64,000 nucleotides of DNA from Saprospiraceae bacterium (GCA_016712145.1 JADJRO010000001.1:620001-684000), one strand, 5' to 3'; positions 32,413 through 42,886 are shown, counted from the first letter of the stretch. Translations and numbers: made by a program. Notes: a model not told the origin generated them from the sequence alone.

Positions 32413-33260
32413 TTTTCAGAGACATTAAATAAATCCAACAGATCACTGACTGAAGTTTTAAGATCTTTCCGGTCTACTATAAAATCAAGAAAGCCATTTT
32501 CCAACAAAAATTCTGATCTTTGAAATCCTTCAGGCAAATCTCTTTTAATGGTTTCTTTAACAACTCTTGGCCCGGCAAACCCAATTAATGCATTTGGTTC
32601 CGAAAAGTTAATATCTCCAAGCATTGCAAAAGATGCTGTGACGCCCCCGGTGGTAGGATCTGTCAAAAAGGAAAAATAGGGAATTTGATTTTTAGCTAAC
32701 AATGTTAGTTTTGCCGATGTTTTGGCCATTTGCATTAAGGAAAATGCAGATTCCATCATACGCGCACCTCCAGATTTAGAAATTATCATTAAGGGGGCCT
32801 TATGTTCTATACAAAAATCAATCGCACGGCTGATTTTTTCACCCATTACACTGCCCATTGAACCACCAATAAAAGTAAAGTCCATCGCAGCGATGACTAA
32901 TTTCCGACCATTGATTACTCCTGCAGCCACAGTAATAGAATCCTTGTGATCTGCTGTTTTTCTTGCATCATCCAGTCGTTTGGAATAAGATTGCAAATCT
33001 GTAAAATTCAAGAAATCATAAGAAATCAGGTTATCAAACAAGATCTCATAATGACCATCAAACAGGATTTCAAAATATTGGTCAGAACTAATTCTTTGAT
33101 GGTAATTGCATTTAGGACATTTGTGAAAATTTTCCTTTAATTGTTTGGTTGTCAACATTTCAGAACATTCTGGACATTTATACCAAATTCCATCCGGGGT
33201 TTCCTTTTTAACTTTCGTCGCTGTCGATATCCCTTCTTTGAGCCGTTTAAACCAACCCAT
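32409..33260 (-). CDS. accD: Acetyl-CoA carboxylase carboxyltransferase beta subunit
   Basis: 283 residues. An N-terminal zinc finger has C29, C32, C48 and C51 (CPEC and CPKC). The crotonase-type carboxyltransferase core follows, with GGARMMESAFSLMQMAKTSA and DPTTGGVTASFAMLGD. Together with AccA it moves the carboxyl from biotin to acetyl-CoA in fatty-acid synthesis. Overlaps the bshC stop by 4 bp in opposite orientation. Confidence 0.95.
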   Translation of the reverse strand: MGWFKRLKEGISTATKVKKETPDGIWYKCPECSEMLTTKQLKENFHKCPKCNYHQRISSDQYFEILFDGHYEILFDNLISYDFLNFTDLQSYSKRLDDARKTADHKDSITVAAGVINGRKLVIAAMDFTFIGGSMGSVMGEKISRAIDFCIEHKAPLMIISKSGGARMMESAFSLMQMAKTSAKLTLLAKNQIPYFSFLTDPTTGGVTASFAMLGDINFSEPNALIGFAGPRVVKETIKRDLPEGFQRSEFLLENGFLDFIVDRKDLKTSVSDLLDLFNVSEN

Positions 33261-33408
33261 ATTTTAAGCCTTTTCTTTAGATAATTATTTCCTAGTAACA
33301 AACAAATTTATACTTAATTGCCAACTTAGACTTTTAATTTTGATATTCTTAAGTCTAAACGGAATAATTTGCGTGGCAAAATTATAATTAATTGATTTAT
33401 AGCAATAT

Positions 33409-34131
33409 ATGAAGGTATGTTTAATCGGATTTGGCAAGATGGGTCGTGCTATTGAGCAGCAACTTTTGCTTAGAGGCCATCAGGTGGCTTATAAATTGGG
33501 TAGAAATGATGAGCCGCTTCTAGAAAAAGCACTTTCAGACTCAGACATTGCGATTGAATTTTCGTCTCCGGAAGCAGCTGTAAATCATTTAAAAACCTGT
33601 TTTAAAATGCAGTGTCCTGTAATTTGTGGTACTACTGGATGGACGGATGCCTGGGATGAAATCCAAAATGCTTTAGTGCAATCAAACAGCGCATTCATTT
33701 TTGCTTCAAATTTTTCAATTGGCGTTCAACTGTTTTTTGAACTTAATCGAAAGTTGGCTCAATTAATGACATCCAGACCTGAATATGCTTGTTCAATTCA
33801 TGAAGTGCACCATACGCATAAAAAAGATGCACCAAGTGGCACAGCAATCAGCCTGGCCCAAGATATTATTGGAAACCATCCAAATTATAGTTCATGGAGC
33901 TTAGACAAACCAATTTCTCCTGAAACACTTCCAATATTTTCTGAGAGAAAAGATCCTGTTGTGGGAATTCACGAAATCAACTATACTTCAAGTATTGATA
34001 CCATTGAAATTAAACATACCGCTCACAATCGGGATGGATTTGCCCTGGGTGCCGTTTTAGCAGCTGAATTTTTAATTGGAAAAAAAGGAAATTTTACGAT
34101 GCGGGATGTTTTAGGATTAAATTCTATTTGA
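33409..34131 (+). CDS. dapB: 4-hydroxy-tetrahydrodipicolinate reductase
   Basis: 240 residues. NAD(P)-binding GFGKMGRAIE is at the N-terminus, CGTTGW and ASNFSIGVQLFF in the middle, and the catalytic IHEVHHTHKKDAPSGTA near residue 140. Reduces HTPA in diaminopimelate and lysine synthesis. The length is on the short side but all motifs are present. It begins a plus-strand pair with dnaG. Confidence 0.95.
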   Translation: MKVCLIGFGKMGRAIEQQLLLRGHQVAYKLGRNDEPLLEKALSDSDIAIEFSSPEAAVNHLKTCFKMQCPVICGTTGWTDAWDEIQNALVQSNSAFIFASNFSIGVQLFFELNRKLAQLMTSRPEYACSIHEVHHTHKKDAPSGTAISLAQDIIGNHPNYSSWSLDKPISPETLPIFSERKDPVVGIHEINYTSSIDTIEIKHTAHNRDGFALGAVLAAEFLIGKKGNFTMRDVLGLNSI

Positions 34132-34177
34132 TTTAATTGTCAACCCTTTAGCTTATTATGAGTTTCTTATTAGGAAT

Positions 34178-36127
34178 ATGATTAGTTCAAAATCAATTGA
34201 AGAAGTCTTTGAAATAGCACGGATTGAAGACGTTGTGCGGGATTATGTAGATTTAAAAAATCGCGGATCCAATTTAATTGGCCTATGTCCTTTCCATAAG
34301 GAGAAAACACCCTCGTTTTCAGTGTCTCCCTCAAAGAATATTTTTAAATGCTTTGGTTGTGGCAAAGGAGGCAATACAGTTCAATTTGTAATGGAAGTTG
34401 AGCAACTCAGCTTTCCTGAAGCAGTACGCACACTTGCTAAAAAATATCAGATAACACTTGAAGAGACTTTTAAACAAGATGTAAGTCCAGAAACACAACA
34501 GGAGCTAGAGAGTCTCTACATTATAAACCAATTTGCTCTAAATTATTATAAAAACAATTTAACAAATGACCCAATTGGTCAATCCGTAGCATTATCTTAT
34601 TTTAAACAACGCGGGTTTCTTGAACAAACCATTGAAACATTTGAATTAGGTTTTGCTTTTGATGAAACGGATGCTCTTTTAAAAAAAGCATTGCAAGAAG
34701 GTTACAAATTAGAATTCCTTCAAAAGCTTGGGTTGGTAAGCGGACAACAGAAAGATTTTTTTAGGAACCGCGTAATTTTTCCAATACATAATTTAACAGG
34801 AAAACCAATCGCATTTGCAGGAAGGCATTTGGTTACGGATTCAAAATCCCCAAAATATATTAATTCACCAGAGACCGAACTCTACCACAAAAGCAAAACA
34901 CTCTACGGTTTACATTTGGCTAAGAAAAGCATTCGGGATAAAAACAATTGTTTCTTAGTTGAAGGATATACTGATGTTATGGCTTTACACCAAGCCGGCA
35001 TTGAAAACGTGGTTGCTTCATCAGGAACCTCGTTGACAGAAGAGCAAGTCCATTTATTAAAACGATTCACACAACAAGTGAGTCTTTTGTATGATGGCGA
35101 TCCTGCAGGAATTAAAGCGGCCATGAGGGGTATTGATTTGCTTATTCAAGGAGGATTGGATGTTAAAATAATATTGATCCCTGGAAATGAGGATCCAGAT
35201 GAGTTTATTCGCAAAATTGGATCTGAAGCATTTGAAAAATTTGTTGCAGCAGAGGCGAAAGATTTTATTATTTATAAACTAAACTTACACTCTACTGAAA
35301 TAAAGAATGATCCAATAAAAAAGTCGATTGCTGCTAAAGACATCATTCAAACCATAGCCAAAGTCGATGATCCAATTAAAAGAAGCATCTATCTTCAACA
35401 GGCTGCCGGAATTCTTGCAATCGATGAAGTCAGTTTAATATCTGCATGCAATAAGATAATCAGCGACGAATTTAAAAACAAAGCATTCAGACAAAAAAGA
35501 GAAGCATTAGAAAATGATCAAAAAATATTGAATGAAATTTCATCTGATGAAACAATAAAATCACATTCAGGTCAAATTTCAATTTCAAATGATGAATTTC
35601 AGGAAATTGACATTTGCAGAATTCTTATATTATACGGTCATCATAAAGTAAATTCTCAAGATGATATCCATTACGCAGAATTTATAATTGAAAACATAGC
35701 AGATACCCTTGCTTTTTTTGAAAACGAATTGCTAAAACAATTTATTCTTGATGTTTCGCATCAACTCAGTGAAGGCAAGACGCCTGAATTAAATTATTAC
35801 TTGAATCATCAAGATCCGAATATTTCAAAATTGGCCTTAAATTTTAGTATAAATAAATACGAATACAGCAGCAATTGGGAAGAAAAACATGGGATCTTTC
35901 TAAGCACACAACAAGCCCCAGAATTTAATTATAAGTCAGACATTGAGAATTCCATCCTGCGGTTTAAATTAAAAAAATTCAATAAGGCCATATCAGAATT
36001 CGAACGTAGAATCCGCCTTGATGAAATTCCTGAAGAAGAATTGCAAATCGAATTAAAATCCCATCAGCATATAGTAAACCAGCGCAATTACATTGCCAGC
36101 TTATTAAATACAGTAGTTATTAATTAA
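34178..36127 (+). CDS. dnaG: DNA primase
   Basis: 649 residues. The CHC2 zinc-binding domain is at 38-65 (CPFHKEKTPSFSVSPSKN, then FKCFGCGKGG). The Toprim core follows with LVEGYTDVMALHQAG (Glu) and YDGDPAG (DxD). The C-terminal part is the DnaB-interacting region. It synthesises RNA primers at the replication fork. It follows dapB by 46 bp and converges on trxB. Confidence 0.96.
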   Translation: MISSKSIEEVFEIARIEDVVRDYVDLKNRGSNLIGLCPFHKEKTPSFSVSPSKNIFKCFGCGKGGNTVQFVMEVEQLSFPEAVRTLAKKYQITLEETFKQDVSPETQQELESLYIINQFALNYYKNNLTNDPIGQSVALSYFKQRGFLEQTIETFELGFAFDETDALLKKALQEGYKLEFLQKLGLVSGQQKDFFRNRVIFPIHNLTGKPIAFAGRHLVTDSKSPKYINSPETELYHKSKTLYGLHLAKKSIRDKNNCFLVEGYTDVMALHQAGIENVVASSGTSLTEEQVHLLKRFTQQVSLLYDGDPAGIKAAMRGIDLLIQGGLDVKIILIPGNEDPDEFIRKIGSEAFEKFVAAEAKDFIIYKLNLHSTEIKNDPIKKSIAAKDIIQTIAKVDDPIKRSIYLQQAAGILAIDEVSLISACNKIISDEFKNKAFRQKREALENDQKILNEISSDETIKSHSGQISISNDEFQEIDICRILILYGHHKVNSQDDIHYAEFIIENIADTLAFFENELLKQFILDVSHQLSEGKTPELNYYLNHQDPNISKLALNFSINKYEYSSNWEEKHGIFLSTQQAPEFNYKSDIENSILRFKLKKFNKAISEFERRIRLDEIPEEELQIELKSHQHIVNQRNYIASLLNTVVIN

Positions 36128-37062
36128 ATTATATGGTTCTCTACTAGATAACGCTCGGCATCAAGGGCTGCCATGCAACCAGTGCCCGCAGCAGTTACTG
36201 CTTGTCTATAGATTCTATCCTGAACGTCTCCACACGCAAAAATCCCTGGTCGGTTGGTACGACTTGAACCTGGAATTGTTTTGATGTATTGTTGTTCATC
36301 CATGTCTATCCAGTTTACAAAAGGTGCAGAATTTGGTTGGTGGCCAATTGCAACAAAAAAAGCTTTAACGGGAATCTCAGAAATAACTTGTGTTTTATTA
36401 TTGATAACGCGGACAGCCTCTACTTCTTCTTTACCAAGAATTTCCTGCGTTTCAGTATCCCAGTGAACAATTATTTTTGGATTATTTAATACGCGTTCCT
36501 GCATAATTTTAGATGCCCGCATCGTATCACGTCTTACCAACAAGTGTACTTTTGGACACAGTTTAGCCAGGTAACTCGCTTCTTCTGCTGCTGTGTCACC
36601 GGCACCCACCACAGCGACATCCATTCCTCTGAAGAAAAATCCATCACATACCGCACATGCAGAAACACCCTTATTCATTAATCTTTTTTCAGAATCAATC
36701 CCTAGCCATTTAGCACTTGCGCCAGTGGATATGATTACGGTATGTGCTAAAAACGCTTCTCCTGATTCTGTCCAGATTTTATGCACTGGACCAGAAAAGT
36801 CAACTTTAGAGATAACTTCATATCGTATATCTGTATGAAATCGCTGTGCTTGTTTTTGAAAATCTTCCATCATTTTAGGTCCGTGAACTCCATCAAAATA
36901 TCCAGGATAATTTTCCACCTCCGTTGTAATCATTAATTGGCCTCCTGGTTCCACCCCAGTAAATAATAGTGGATGCATATTGGCACGTGCAGCATAGATA
37001 GCTGCTGTGTATCCGGCTGGGCCTGAACCAATGATTATTGTATGATGAATTTTGTTTTCCAT
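36124..37062 (-). CDS. trxB: Thioredoxin reductase
   Basis: 312 residues. FAD-binding GSGPAGYTAAIYAARA lies at the N-terminus, the redox motif CAVC is followed by DGFFF, the NADP-binding VGAGDTAAEEASYL comes next, and the C-terminal FACGDVQD closes the second FAD contact. Reduces thioredoxin with NADPH. Ends with four-base overlap against dnaG on the other strand. Confidence 0.96.
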   Translation of the reverse strand: MENKIHHTIIIGSGPAGYTAAIYAARANMHPLLFTGVEPGGQLMITTEVENYPGYFDGVHGPKMMEDFQKQAQRFHTDIRYEVISKVDFSGPVHKIWTESGEAFLAHTVIISTGASAKWLGIDSEKRLMNKGVSACAVCDGFFFRGMDVAVVGAGDTAAEEASYLAKLCPKVHLLVRRDTMRASKIMQERVLNNPKIIVHWDTETQEILGKEEVEAVRVINNKTQVISEIPVKAFFVAIGHQPNSAPFVNWIDMDEQQYIKTIPGSSRTNRPGIFACGDVQDRIYRQAVTAAGTGCMAALDAERYLVENHII

Positions 37063-37063
37063 A

Positions 37064-37602
37064 TTAAAGGATCTTGCTCTTAAAGTAATTTATACAAATA
37101 TTTTTAACATTATCAAGTACATTTAGTTCATTGAAATCATTCTCAATAATCAAATCTGCACGTTCATACCACTTCTTTCTTTGTTGATAAAGTTTATTCA
37201 AAAAGTCTGATTTGCTTGAATTGCCTGCAAAATGTGGTCTGTTAATAAAATCATTTTTAGCTTCCAATTGAACTAAATCCGCTTTTATATAAATACACAA
37301 ACTTTGTTTTTTAATACAATCCAGATTATTAAAAAACAGGGTGTTCCTCCACCCATTGCAATTATTGAAACCTGAGAATCAAGCAATTCAAACATATAAT
37401 ATCGTTCCAGGACTCTAAATTCTGATTCTCCATATTGATTCCAAAATTGAGAAATTGCCATTCCTGATTGCGTTTCAAAATAGTGATCCAAATCCTGTGC
37501 TTCCAAGCCTAATTCCTTTTCCAGTGCGTTCGCAAGCCATGTTTTACCAGATCCAGGCATACCAATCAGGCTAAGCTTAGGTTTAAAAGGTGGACATTTC
37601 AA
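37064..37602 (-). CDS. aroK: Shikimate kinase, broken by a one-base deletion
   Basis: The N-terminal frame (37285-37602) has the P-loop GMPGSGKTW and GGGTPC; the C-terminal frame (37064-37300) continues with IYIKADLVQLEAKNDF and NRPHF. Joining them at T6 (minus strand, 37331-37336) gives a 179-residue kinase, the normal length, with CFFNNLDCIKKQ across the join if one T is restored. The run is also a perfect TTTTTTA slippery heptamer whose -1 shift restores the same frame. A homopolymer error is the simpler explanation. Phosphorylates shikimate in chorismate synthesis. Confidence 0.8.
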
Positions 37603-37629
37603 TTAGATTGCTTTTAATACTTTTGTAGC

Positions 37630-38082
37630 GTGAAAACTACTTACTGCAAATATCTTATATTTTTTACAGTTTGGGGAGCATGTCAAAACAAAACAGAACT
37701 CCCTGTAAATGAATACAATAACTTGATTTACAACCCTACTACTGCATCAGGAATTCTTGATTCGGTCAGAATACCCATCCTGGAGGTTAAAGAACGTGTA
37801 CTCGATTTTGGAATGGCACATCAGGGAGATACGATTCGTCAAGAGTTTGTTTTATATAATCGCGGTAAAGCAAGCTTGCTTATCAGCAATGTAAGCAGTT
37901 CTTGTGGCTGCGCCAAACCAGAAATTTCAAAAAACCAAGTAGAATCAGGTGATTCTACTTCATTAAACATTATTTTTACAACGCAGGACCAAATTGGAAC
38001 TCAAGAGAAAACATTTACTATCTATTCCAATACAAATCCTGCAATAACAAAAGTTCAATTAATAGGCAACGTACTAAAATAA
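37630..38082 (+). CDS. DUF1573-family secreted lipoprotein
   Basis: 150 residues from GTG 37630. A signal with lipobox-like end (FFTVWGAC) would lipidate Cys17. The single DUF1573 Ig-like domain follows (VLDFGMAHQGDTIRQEFVLY, then SSSCGCAKPEIS with its CGC motif). Frequent in Bacteroidota and often found near envelope or translocation genes; function unknown. It precedes yajC by 9 bp. Confidence 0.8.
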   Translation: MKTTYCKYLIFFTVWGACQNKTELPVNEYNNLIYNPTTASGILDSVRIPILEVKERVLDFGMAHQGDTIRQEFVLYNRGKASLLISNVSSSCGCAKPEISKNQVESGDSTSLNIIFTTQDQIGTQEKTFTIYSNTNPAITKVQLIGNVLK

Positions 38083-38091
38083 AAACTATTT

Positions 38092-38373
38092 ATGAGTATT
38101 ATTATTCTTTATGTAATTCTTTTTGGAATCATGTATGTATTTTTTATACTTCCAAAAACCAAACAACAAAAAGCTCAAAATCTTTTCATTACAGAAATCA
38201 AAAAAGGCGATCAGGTTGTAACACAATCAGGAATTATTGGTCGGATAACTAAAATTGATGATCTTGTCATTGAGCTCCAATTAGATTCAAAAAGCTTTAT
38301 AAAAGTTTTGAAATCGAGTATTTCTAAAGAAGCAAGTGATGCTATAAGAGACAAATATTTCCTCGAAATTTAA
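38092..38373 (+). CDS. yajC: Preprotein translocase subunit YajC
   Basis: 93 residues. One N-terminal membrane helix (IIILYVILFGIMYVFFILPK) is followed by the YajC domain (KKGDQVVTQSGIIGRITKID). YajC is an accessory of the SecDF-YidC translocon in the inner membrane. Normal length. Convergent with the DUF4412-like gene, overlapping by 4 bp. Confidence 0.93.
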   Translation: MSIIILYVILFGIMYVFFILPKTKQQKAQNLFITEIKKGDQVVTQSGIIGRITKIDDLVIELQLDSKSFIKVLKSSISKEASDAIRDKYFLEI

Positions 38374-39110
38374 CGGCCCATTTTCGAAACTTCTTTTTGA
38401 AATTCCTCCATAGTATATCTTTTAAAATTTCCTGATGGAGGCAATAAATCGTCCGGATTAATTTCGGCTTTTAATTCTTTTGCTACCATTTGTAATTCCA
38501 ATTGGAAACTACCAGTACCCATCAGCATGGAGAATTCAAGTGGAGTCCCGTCCAATTTTATGGTACGATTATTTTGACTGATAAAGGATGGATCAAAATT
38601 CAAATCCTTTGTCACGTATGTTTTTATGGTTATTTCATTTGCAGTATTGCTACCCCCTTCTGCACCCATTGAAGGCACCATCATTTTTAAATCGACCCGT
38701 TTACAAACATGTCCTAAAATCTCCTTCGTGTCTTCAGGAAATTCTTTCACAGAAATGGCTTGCTCTGGACTGTCTTTTATAGTATCCTTGTTAGCTTTAT
38801 TCATTCGATCCGCGATTAAATATTTTTTACCCATCATATCCATATAAAGAAACACAGAATCTTTTTTAGAGTCCAGGATCGTACTATTTTTCATCATCAT
38901 CATGGACATGACATTCTTTTGAATTATGCCATTGGAATAAACGATTACCTGCATATTGCCCAACATGGAAGCCATTTCAGGGGGCGCATCTTCTCCATTC
39001 ATTTTCATGGCTGCTACTTCCATTCGAATCATGCCTCTAGAAAATTGTCCAAATGAATTAAACGCGCAGAGCCAAAACAAGAAAGAAATGGCAACTAAAT
39101 TTCTGATCAT
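38370..39110 (-). CDS. Secreted DUF4412-like protein
   Basis: 246 residues with a signal peptide (MIRNLVAISFLFWLCAFNSFG). The mature part is methionine-rich (MSMMMMKNSTI) and has the pattern of periplasmic DUF4412 proteins (ILGHVCKRVDLKM; YVTKDLNFDPSF). Such proteins are common in Bacteroidota and of unknown function. The lone Cys and Met-rich segments might bind metal, but this is a guess. Confidence 0.7.
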   Translation of the reverse strand: MIRNLVAISFLFWLCAFNSFGQFSRGMIRMEVAAMKMNGEDAPPEMASMLGNMQVIVYSNGIIQKNVMSMMMMKNSTILDSKKDSVFLYMDMMGKKYLIADRMNKANKDTIKDSPEQAISVKEFPEDTKEILGHVCKRVDLKMMVPSMGAEGGSNTANEITIKTYVTKDLNFDPSFISQNNRTIKLDGTPLEFSMLMGTGSFQLELQMVAKELKAEINPDDLLPPSGNFKRYTMEEFQKEVSKMGR

Positions 39111-39133
39111 AAATTATTGAATTTTAAAAAAAG

Positions 39134-39207
39134 TGATCCCGACACGGTTCGAACGTGTAACCTACTGCTTAGAAGGCAGTTGCTCTATCCAATTGAGCTA
39201 CGGGACC
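39134..39207 (-). tRNA. tRNA-Arg (anticodon UCU)
   Basis: Reverse strand reads GGTCCCG (39207-39201), a D-arm, anticodon loop CTTCTAA with UCU, T-loop GTTCGAAC and the closing CGGGATC (39141-39135) with discriminator A at 39134. All four stems form (one G-U in the acceptor). Decodes AGA, common in this AT-rich coding. Confidence 0.95.
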
Positions 39208-39323
39208 AAAATTCTACTAACAGATTACTTGGAATCCTGTTATTTCTGGTTTGTGCTTCTACAAGTAATTAAGAATTCTTGCCTAAAAAGCGCACAAAAT
39301 TAAACAAAACCAAGAAATGCAGC

Positions 39324-41405
39324 TTAGTTCATAAAACTAAATTGTCGGATTTGGCCATTTTTAAGTTTAAAGTTCAGATTTAGCCAGCCTCGTGGGATTT
39401 CACTTCTTTTTATTTCAAATTGAACATTCCTGACCGGTCTAGACTGAATGATTCGTCCATCTGAGCTAATTAGCTCATAGGATACAATGGATTCTGAATT
39501 GGATTGAACCATTATTTTTTCAATTGTTACAAAATAGTTGAATGGCTCTGGAATGTCATTGTTATTGCCGACAGTGGTTCCAACTTTAAAAGTGTATATT
39601 TTCGTACAACCTAAACAATCTTTTACTTCAACAGTGTAAACTCCGGTTACTAAATTGCAATTTAAAGGTCCAGAAACACCATTGTTCCAATGATACGAAT
39701 ACGGTTGACAACCTCCTTCCATCTCAATGGTAATGCAGCCTGTACCATTTCCATCATCTTTTGTAATGATGCTATCTTTTAGTAAAAGTTCTGTATTAAA
39801 TAATAGATCTACTAATAGAAAACTATCGCAACCATATTGATTTGATAATTTAAATGTCTGAATTGGATTTTGTCTTGTAAACACAACATTGTTGATACGA
39901 ACAGAATCATTATAACACAATGTATCCACAATTTGGCTGATAGATGATGGATTTATAATAACTGTAACATGAACGATGCTATCGCAACCATTTGCCGTGG
40001 ACCTCTTTAAAGTATCTACACCACTTTCAAATCCAGAATAATACTACCTTCCATTTATTTGAATGGTATCCCCTATGCAAACTGAGCTTGTATGATTTGA
40101 TTCAACAGTTGTGCACTCAAACAATTTAAGCGTCCAAAAATCTGGAGCAGCTGTATTGGTTGGAGGAAGATCATTGTTGATACTAAAACTTTGAGAAACG
40201 ACATAAACTGAACCATCTGTTCCATAACAAAATGCTCCTGCATTATCTCCAGCGGTTCCACCATAGTTTTTTTGCCAAAGTATATTTCCAGAAGTATCCA
40301 GCTTCATTAATAAAACATCACTTCCTCCATAATTTGATTTAATGTCCTGATCTTTTGAATTTGAATTTCCTAAAAACAAAATAGTTCCATCCTTGTCCAA
40401 TTGCGCTTTAACCGAAGTTTCGTCATTTTTACCGCCAATATTTTTAGTCCACTGCAGTACACCGTTTTTATCCAATCTTGCCATCCATATATCTTTAGCA
40501 CCTTTTAAACTATCTACTTGACCACCGGGAGTAGCAACGGTTCCAAAGATTATCATTCCATTATCTCCTAAATTAATTGCATCCCCAAACAGATCGTCCC
40601 CAGGTCCACCAATGGTGGTGAGGAAGACTTTATTAATATTTCTATTGATTTTCAAAATGAAAATATCTTTCTTTCCTTTACTTAAACCAGCAAAATCCAT
40701 GTCATTGGATTCTGAATCCCCAAAGACTAGCATTTGTCCACCAAACGCATCTGAACGAAGAATTTTCTTTGCAGTTTCATCTTTTGTTCCTCCAAACGTA
40801 AATGCTTTGATAATCGCACCATTCTCATCTATTGAAGTAATTAATACGTCATTGCCCCCTTTTGTCGGACTCCCAACGACATCTTTATCCAAGGATTTAG
40901 TGTGACCTGCAATAAAAACCCTACCAGGTTCCAGATAAAACAAATCGTTGCACTGATCATTATTTGTGCCGCCGATACTTTTTTCCCAAAGCTTAGTTCC
41001 GGTATTTGGATTATAACCAACAACCCATATATCAGTTAAACCATACAAGTTTGATACATCCGAACCTTTCCCATTGGTAAATCCACCTAAAATTAAGTTC
41101 CCATTTGCAAGCGTTACGTAGCTGCTGATCTGTTCAATTTGTGGCCCCCCAAATGTTTTAATTCGAATTTGGTCCCCATTCGGTCTAAACTGACATACCA
41201 TGAAATCATCGGCCCCTTTATTCCCACCTACATTTGTTGAAGCACTTTTGCCTGCTGCGATCAGCATGGTGTCATTATATTGCGAAATTGTCGTGCAAAC
41301 GTCTGAATTATTTCCTCCAAATATTTTACTCCAAACTTTATTTGGCTGCGCAGATAACACTATATTAATCCCGAACAAACAGAACCCTATGAGATACTTT
41401 TTCAT
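39324..41405 (-). CDS. Secreted beta-propeller-like protein with 'GCDS' tail, interrupted by in-frame TAG
   Basis: The frame is open for 693 residues except a TAG at 40046-40044, after CIGDTIQINGR. Sequence on both sides is in the same frame and belongs together (YYSGFESGVDTL, then ANGCDSIVHV), so one codon is altered. The N-terminal 430 residues hold repeats of WSKIFGGNNSD / KTFGGPQIEQ type (SBBP-like propeller). The tail has GCDS domains and a C-terminal adhesin/sorting-like segment ending in NLNFKLKNGQIRQF. Export by signal peptide (MKKYLIGFCLFGINIVLSA); likely a large surface protein. A true amber mutation or a sequence error are both possible. Confidence 0.7.
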
Positions 41406-41466
41406 TTTAAAATTTTGAACATTTAATTAAATACCTTTATCTATTAAAAGACTATGCCAAGTTAAT

Positions 41467-42144
41467 ATGAAAGACTTGAAAATGGAAGCCGGATGGAAAG
41501 ATTTTTTAAAAGACGAATTTGAAAAGGCTTATTTCCAAAACTTAATTAAGATCTTAAAATCTGAAATTTCAGCTGGAAAAACAATTTATCCGCCCGGTCC
41601 ACTCATATTTAATGCATTTGATTCAACCCCACTGAATAAGTTAAAAGTCGTCATTCTAGGGCAAGATCCTTACCATGGACCTGGAGAAGCAATGGGACTT
41701 TGTTTTTCCGTTCCAAAAAGAATTCCAATTCCGCCCTCTCTTCAAAACATATATAAAGAATTAAACAGTGAATTTGGATATAAAATTCCCAAACACGGGG
41801 ATTTAAGTCCATGGGCATTTCAAGGGGTCTTGCTTTTAAATGCTTCATTAACCGTGGAGCACAGAATTCCGAATTCCCATAAAAACTTGGGTTGGCATCA
41901 ATTCACAGACCAGATTATCAATTTACTCAGTAAACATACAGAGAACCTGGTATTTATGCTTTGGGGAAATTTTGCGAAATCTAAGAAAACACTTATAAAC
42001 TCCAACCGCCATTTGGTCCTTGAAAGTGTTCATCCATCACCCTTAGCTGGTGGGAAATTTCACGGAAATAATCATTTCAAACTGACCAATGAATATTTAC
42101 AAAAACATGGAAAAGAAGCCATTAATTGGGAAATCTTAGATTAA
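41467..42144 (+). CDS. ung: Uracil-DNA glycosylase
   Basis: 225 residues. The catalytic water-activating loop GQDPYHGPGEAMGLCFSVP (Asp in DPYHG) and the C-terminal HPSPLAGG block with His are intact, and LMLWGNFAKSK lies between. Removes uracil from DNA to start base excision repair. The length is normal. ATG 41467 is preferred; a Met five residues on is possible. Confidence 0.95.
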   Translation: MKDLKMEAGWKDFLKDEFEKAYFQNLIKILKSEISAGKTIYPPGPLIFNAFDSTPLNKLKVVILGQDPYHGPGEAMGLCFSVPKRIPIPPSLQNIYKELNSEFGYKIPKHGDLSPWAFQGVLLLNASLTVEHRIPNSHKNLGWHQFTDQIINLLSKHTENLVFMLWGNFAKSKKTLINSNRHLVLESVHPSPLAGGKFHGNNHFKLTNEYLQKHGKEAINWEILD

Positions 42145-42326
42145 TAATTAGTTAATGTAAACAGGAATGAATGATCTAAAAAATTCTTATATAGCTCATA
42201 ATCAATATATTGTGAATTAGTTAAGTTATTAATTTAATTCTAAGCCATAAATAATGGTCAGCTGCTTTGATGGTGTCAATAAATCAGATAAATTTGCTTA
42301 TTAAAAACCCTCAAAACAAACTTATT

Positions 42327-42821
42327 ATGAAAATCAAATTTTTATTAGTGTTAGCTGTGGTGGCTATTTCTTTTTCAGTGCAATCTCAAGACTATAATAA
42401 TGCTATTGGTCTAAGAGCTGCATGGGGCTGGGCTTTAACCGGCAAACACTTTCTGAATGAAAAAAATGCTTTAGAAGCTATCGTAAATTACAGGAGCTAC
42501 GGAGCTGGAGCTTATGATTATAGCTATTTTAGTCTTACAGGCCTATTTCAAAAGCATTATGATATTGCATCTGTAGATGGTTTAAGATGGTATTGGGGAT
42601 TTGGTGCACGTTTAGGCTCTTGGGGAGGTGATTGGGATTTAGTGGACGGTGGAGATGGCTCCTTTTTTGTAGGTGCCTGTGGAAACCTAGGTCTCGATTA
42701 TAAATTTAAAAATGTACCAATTAACTTATCTGCTGATTGGATTCCAACATTTAATTTTGTTGGTTGGGGAGATGGATTTACAGGAGAAGGTGGTGGATTT
42801 GCAATTAGATATGCATTCTAA
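42327..42821 (+). CDS. Secreted beta-barrel-like protein
   Basis: 164 residues from ATG 42327; an upstream in-frame start at 42267 would add a non-secretory extension, so the signal peptide start (MKIKFLLVLAVVAISFSVQS) is preferred. The mature part is rich in Gly/Trp/aromatic residues (WGWALTGKHFLNEKN; YWGFGARLGSWGGDW; DGFTGEGGGFAIRYAF), typical of small outer membrane barrels. No family recognised. Followed by a strong terminator. Confidence 0.65.
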   Translation: MKIKFLLVLAVVAISFSVQSQDYNNAIGLRAAWGWALTGKHFLNEKNALEAIVNYRSYGAGAYDYSYFSLTGLFQKHYDIASVDGLRWYWGFGARLGSWGGDWDLVDGGDGSFFVGACGNLGLDYKFKNVPINLSADWIPTFNFVGWGDGFTGEGGGFAIRYAF

Positions 42822-42840
42822 ACGGATCAATAAAATTTCA

Positions 42841-42878
42841 AAAAGCCTTGTAGGAAATTCCAACAAGGCTTTTTTTTT
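42841..42878 (+). terminator. Intrinsic terminator between convergent genes
   Basis: AAAAGCCTTGT 42841-42851 pairs with ACAAGGCTTTT 42863-42873, followed by T to 42878. Serves the barrel gene and, read on the other strand, the small gene ending at 42887. Confidence 0.85.
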
Positions 42879-42886
42879 ATTTTTAA

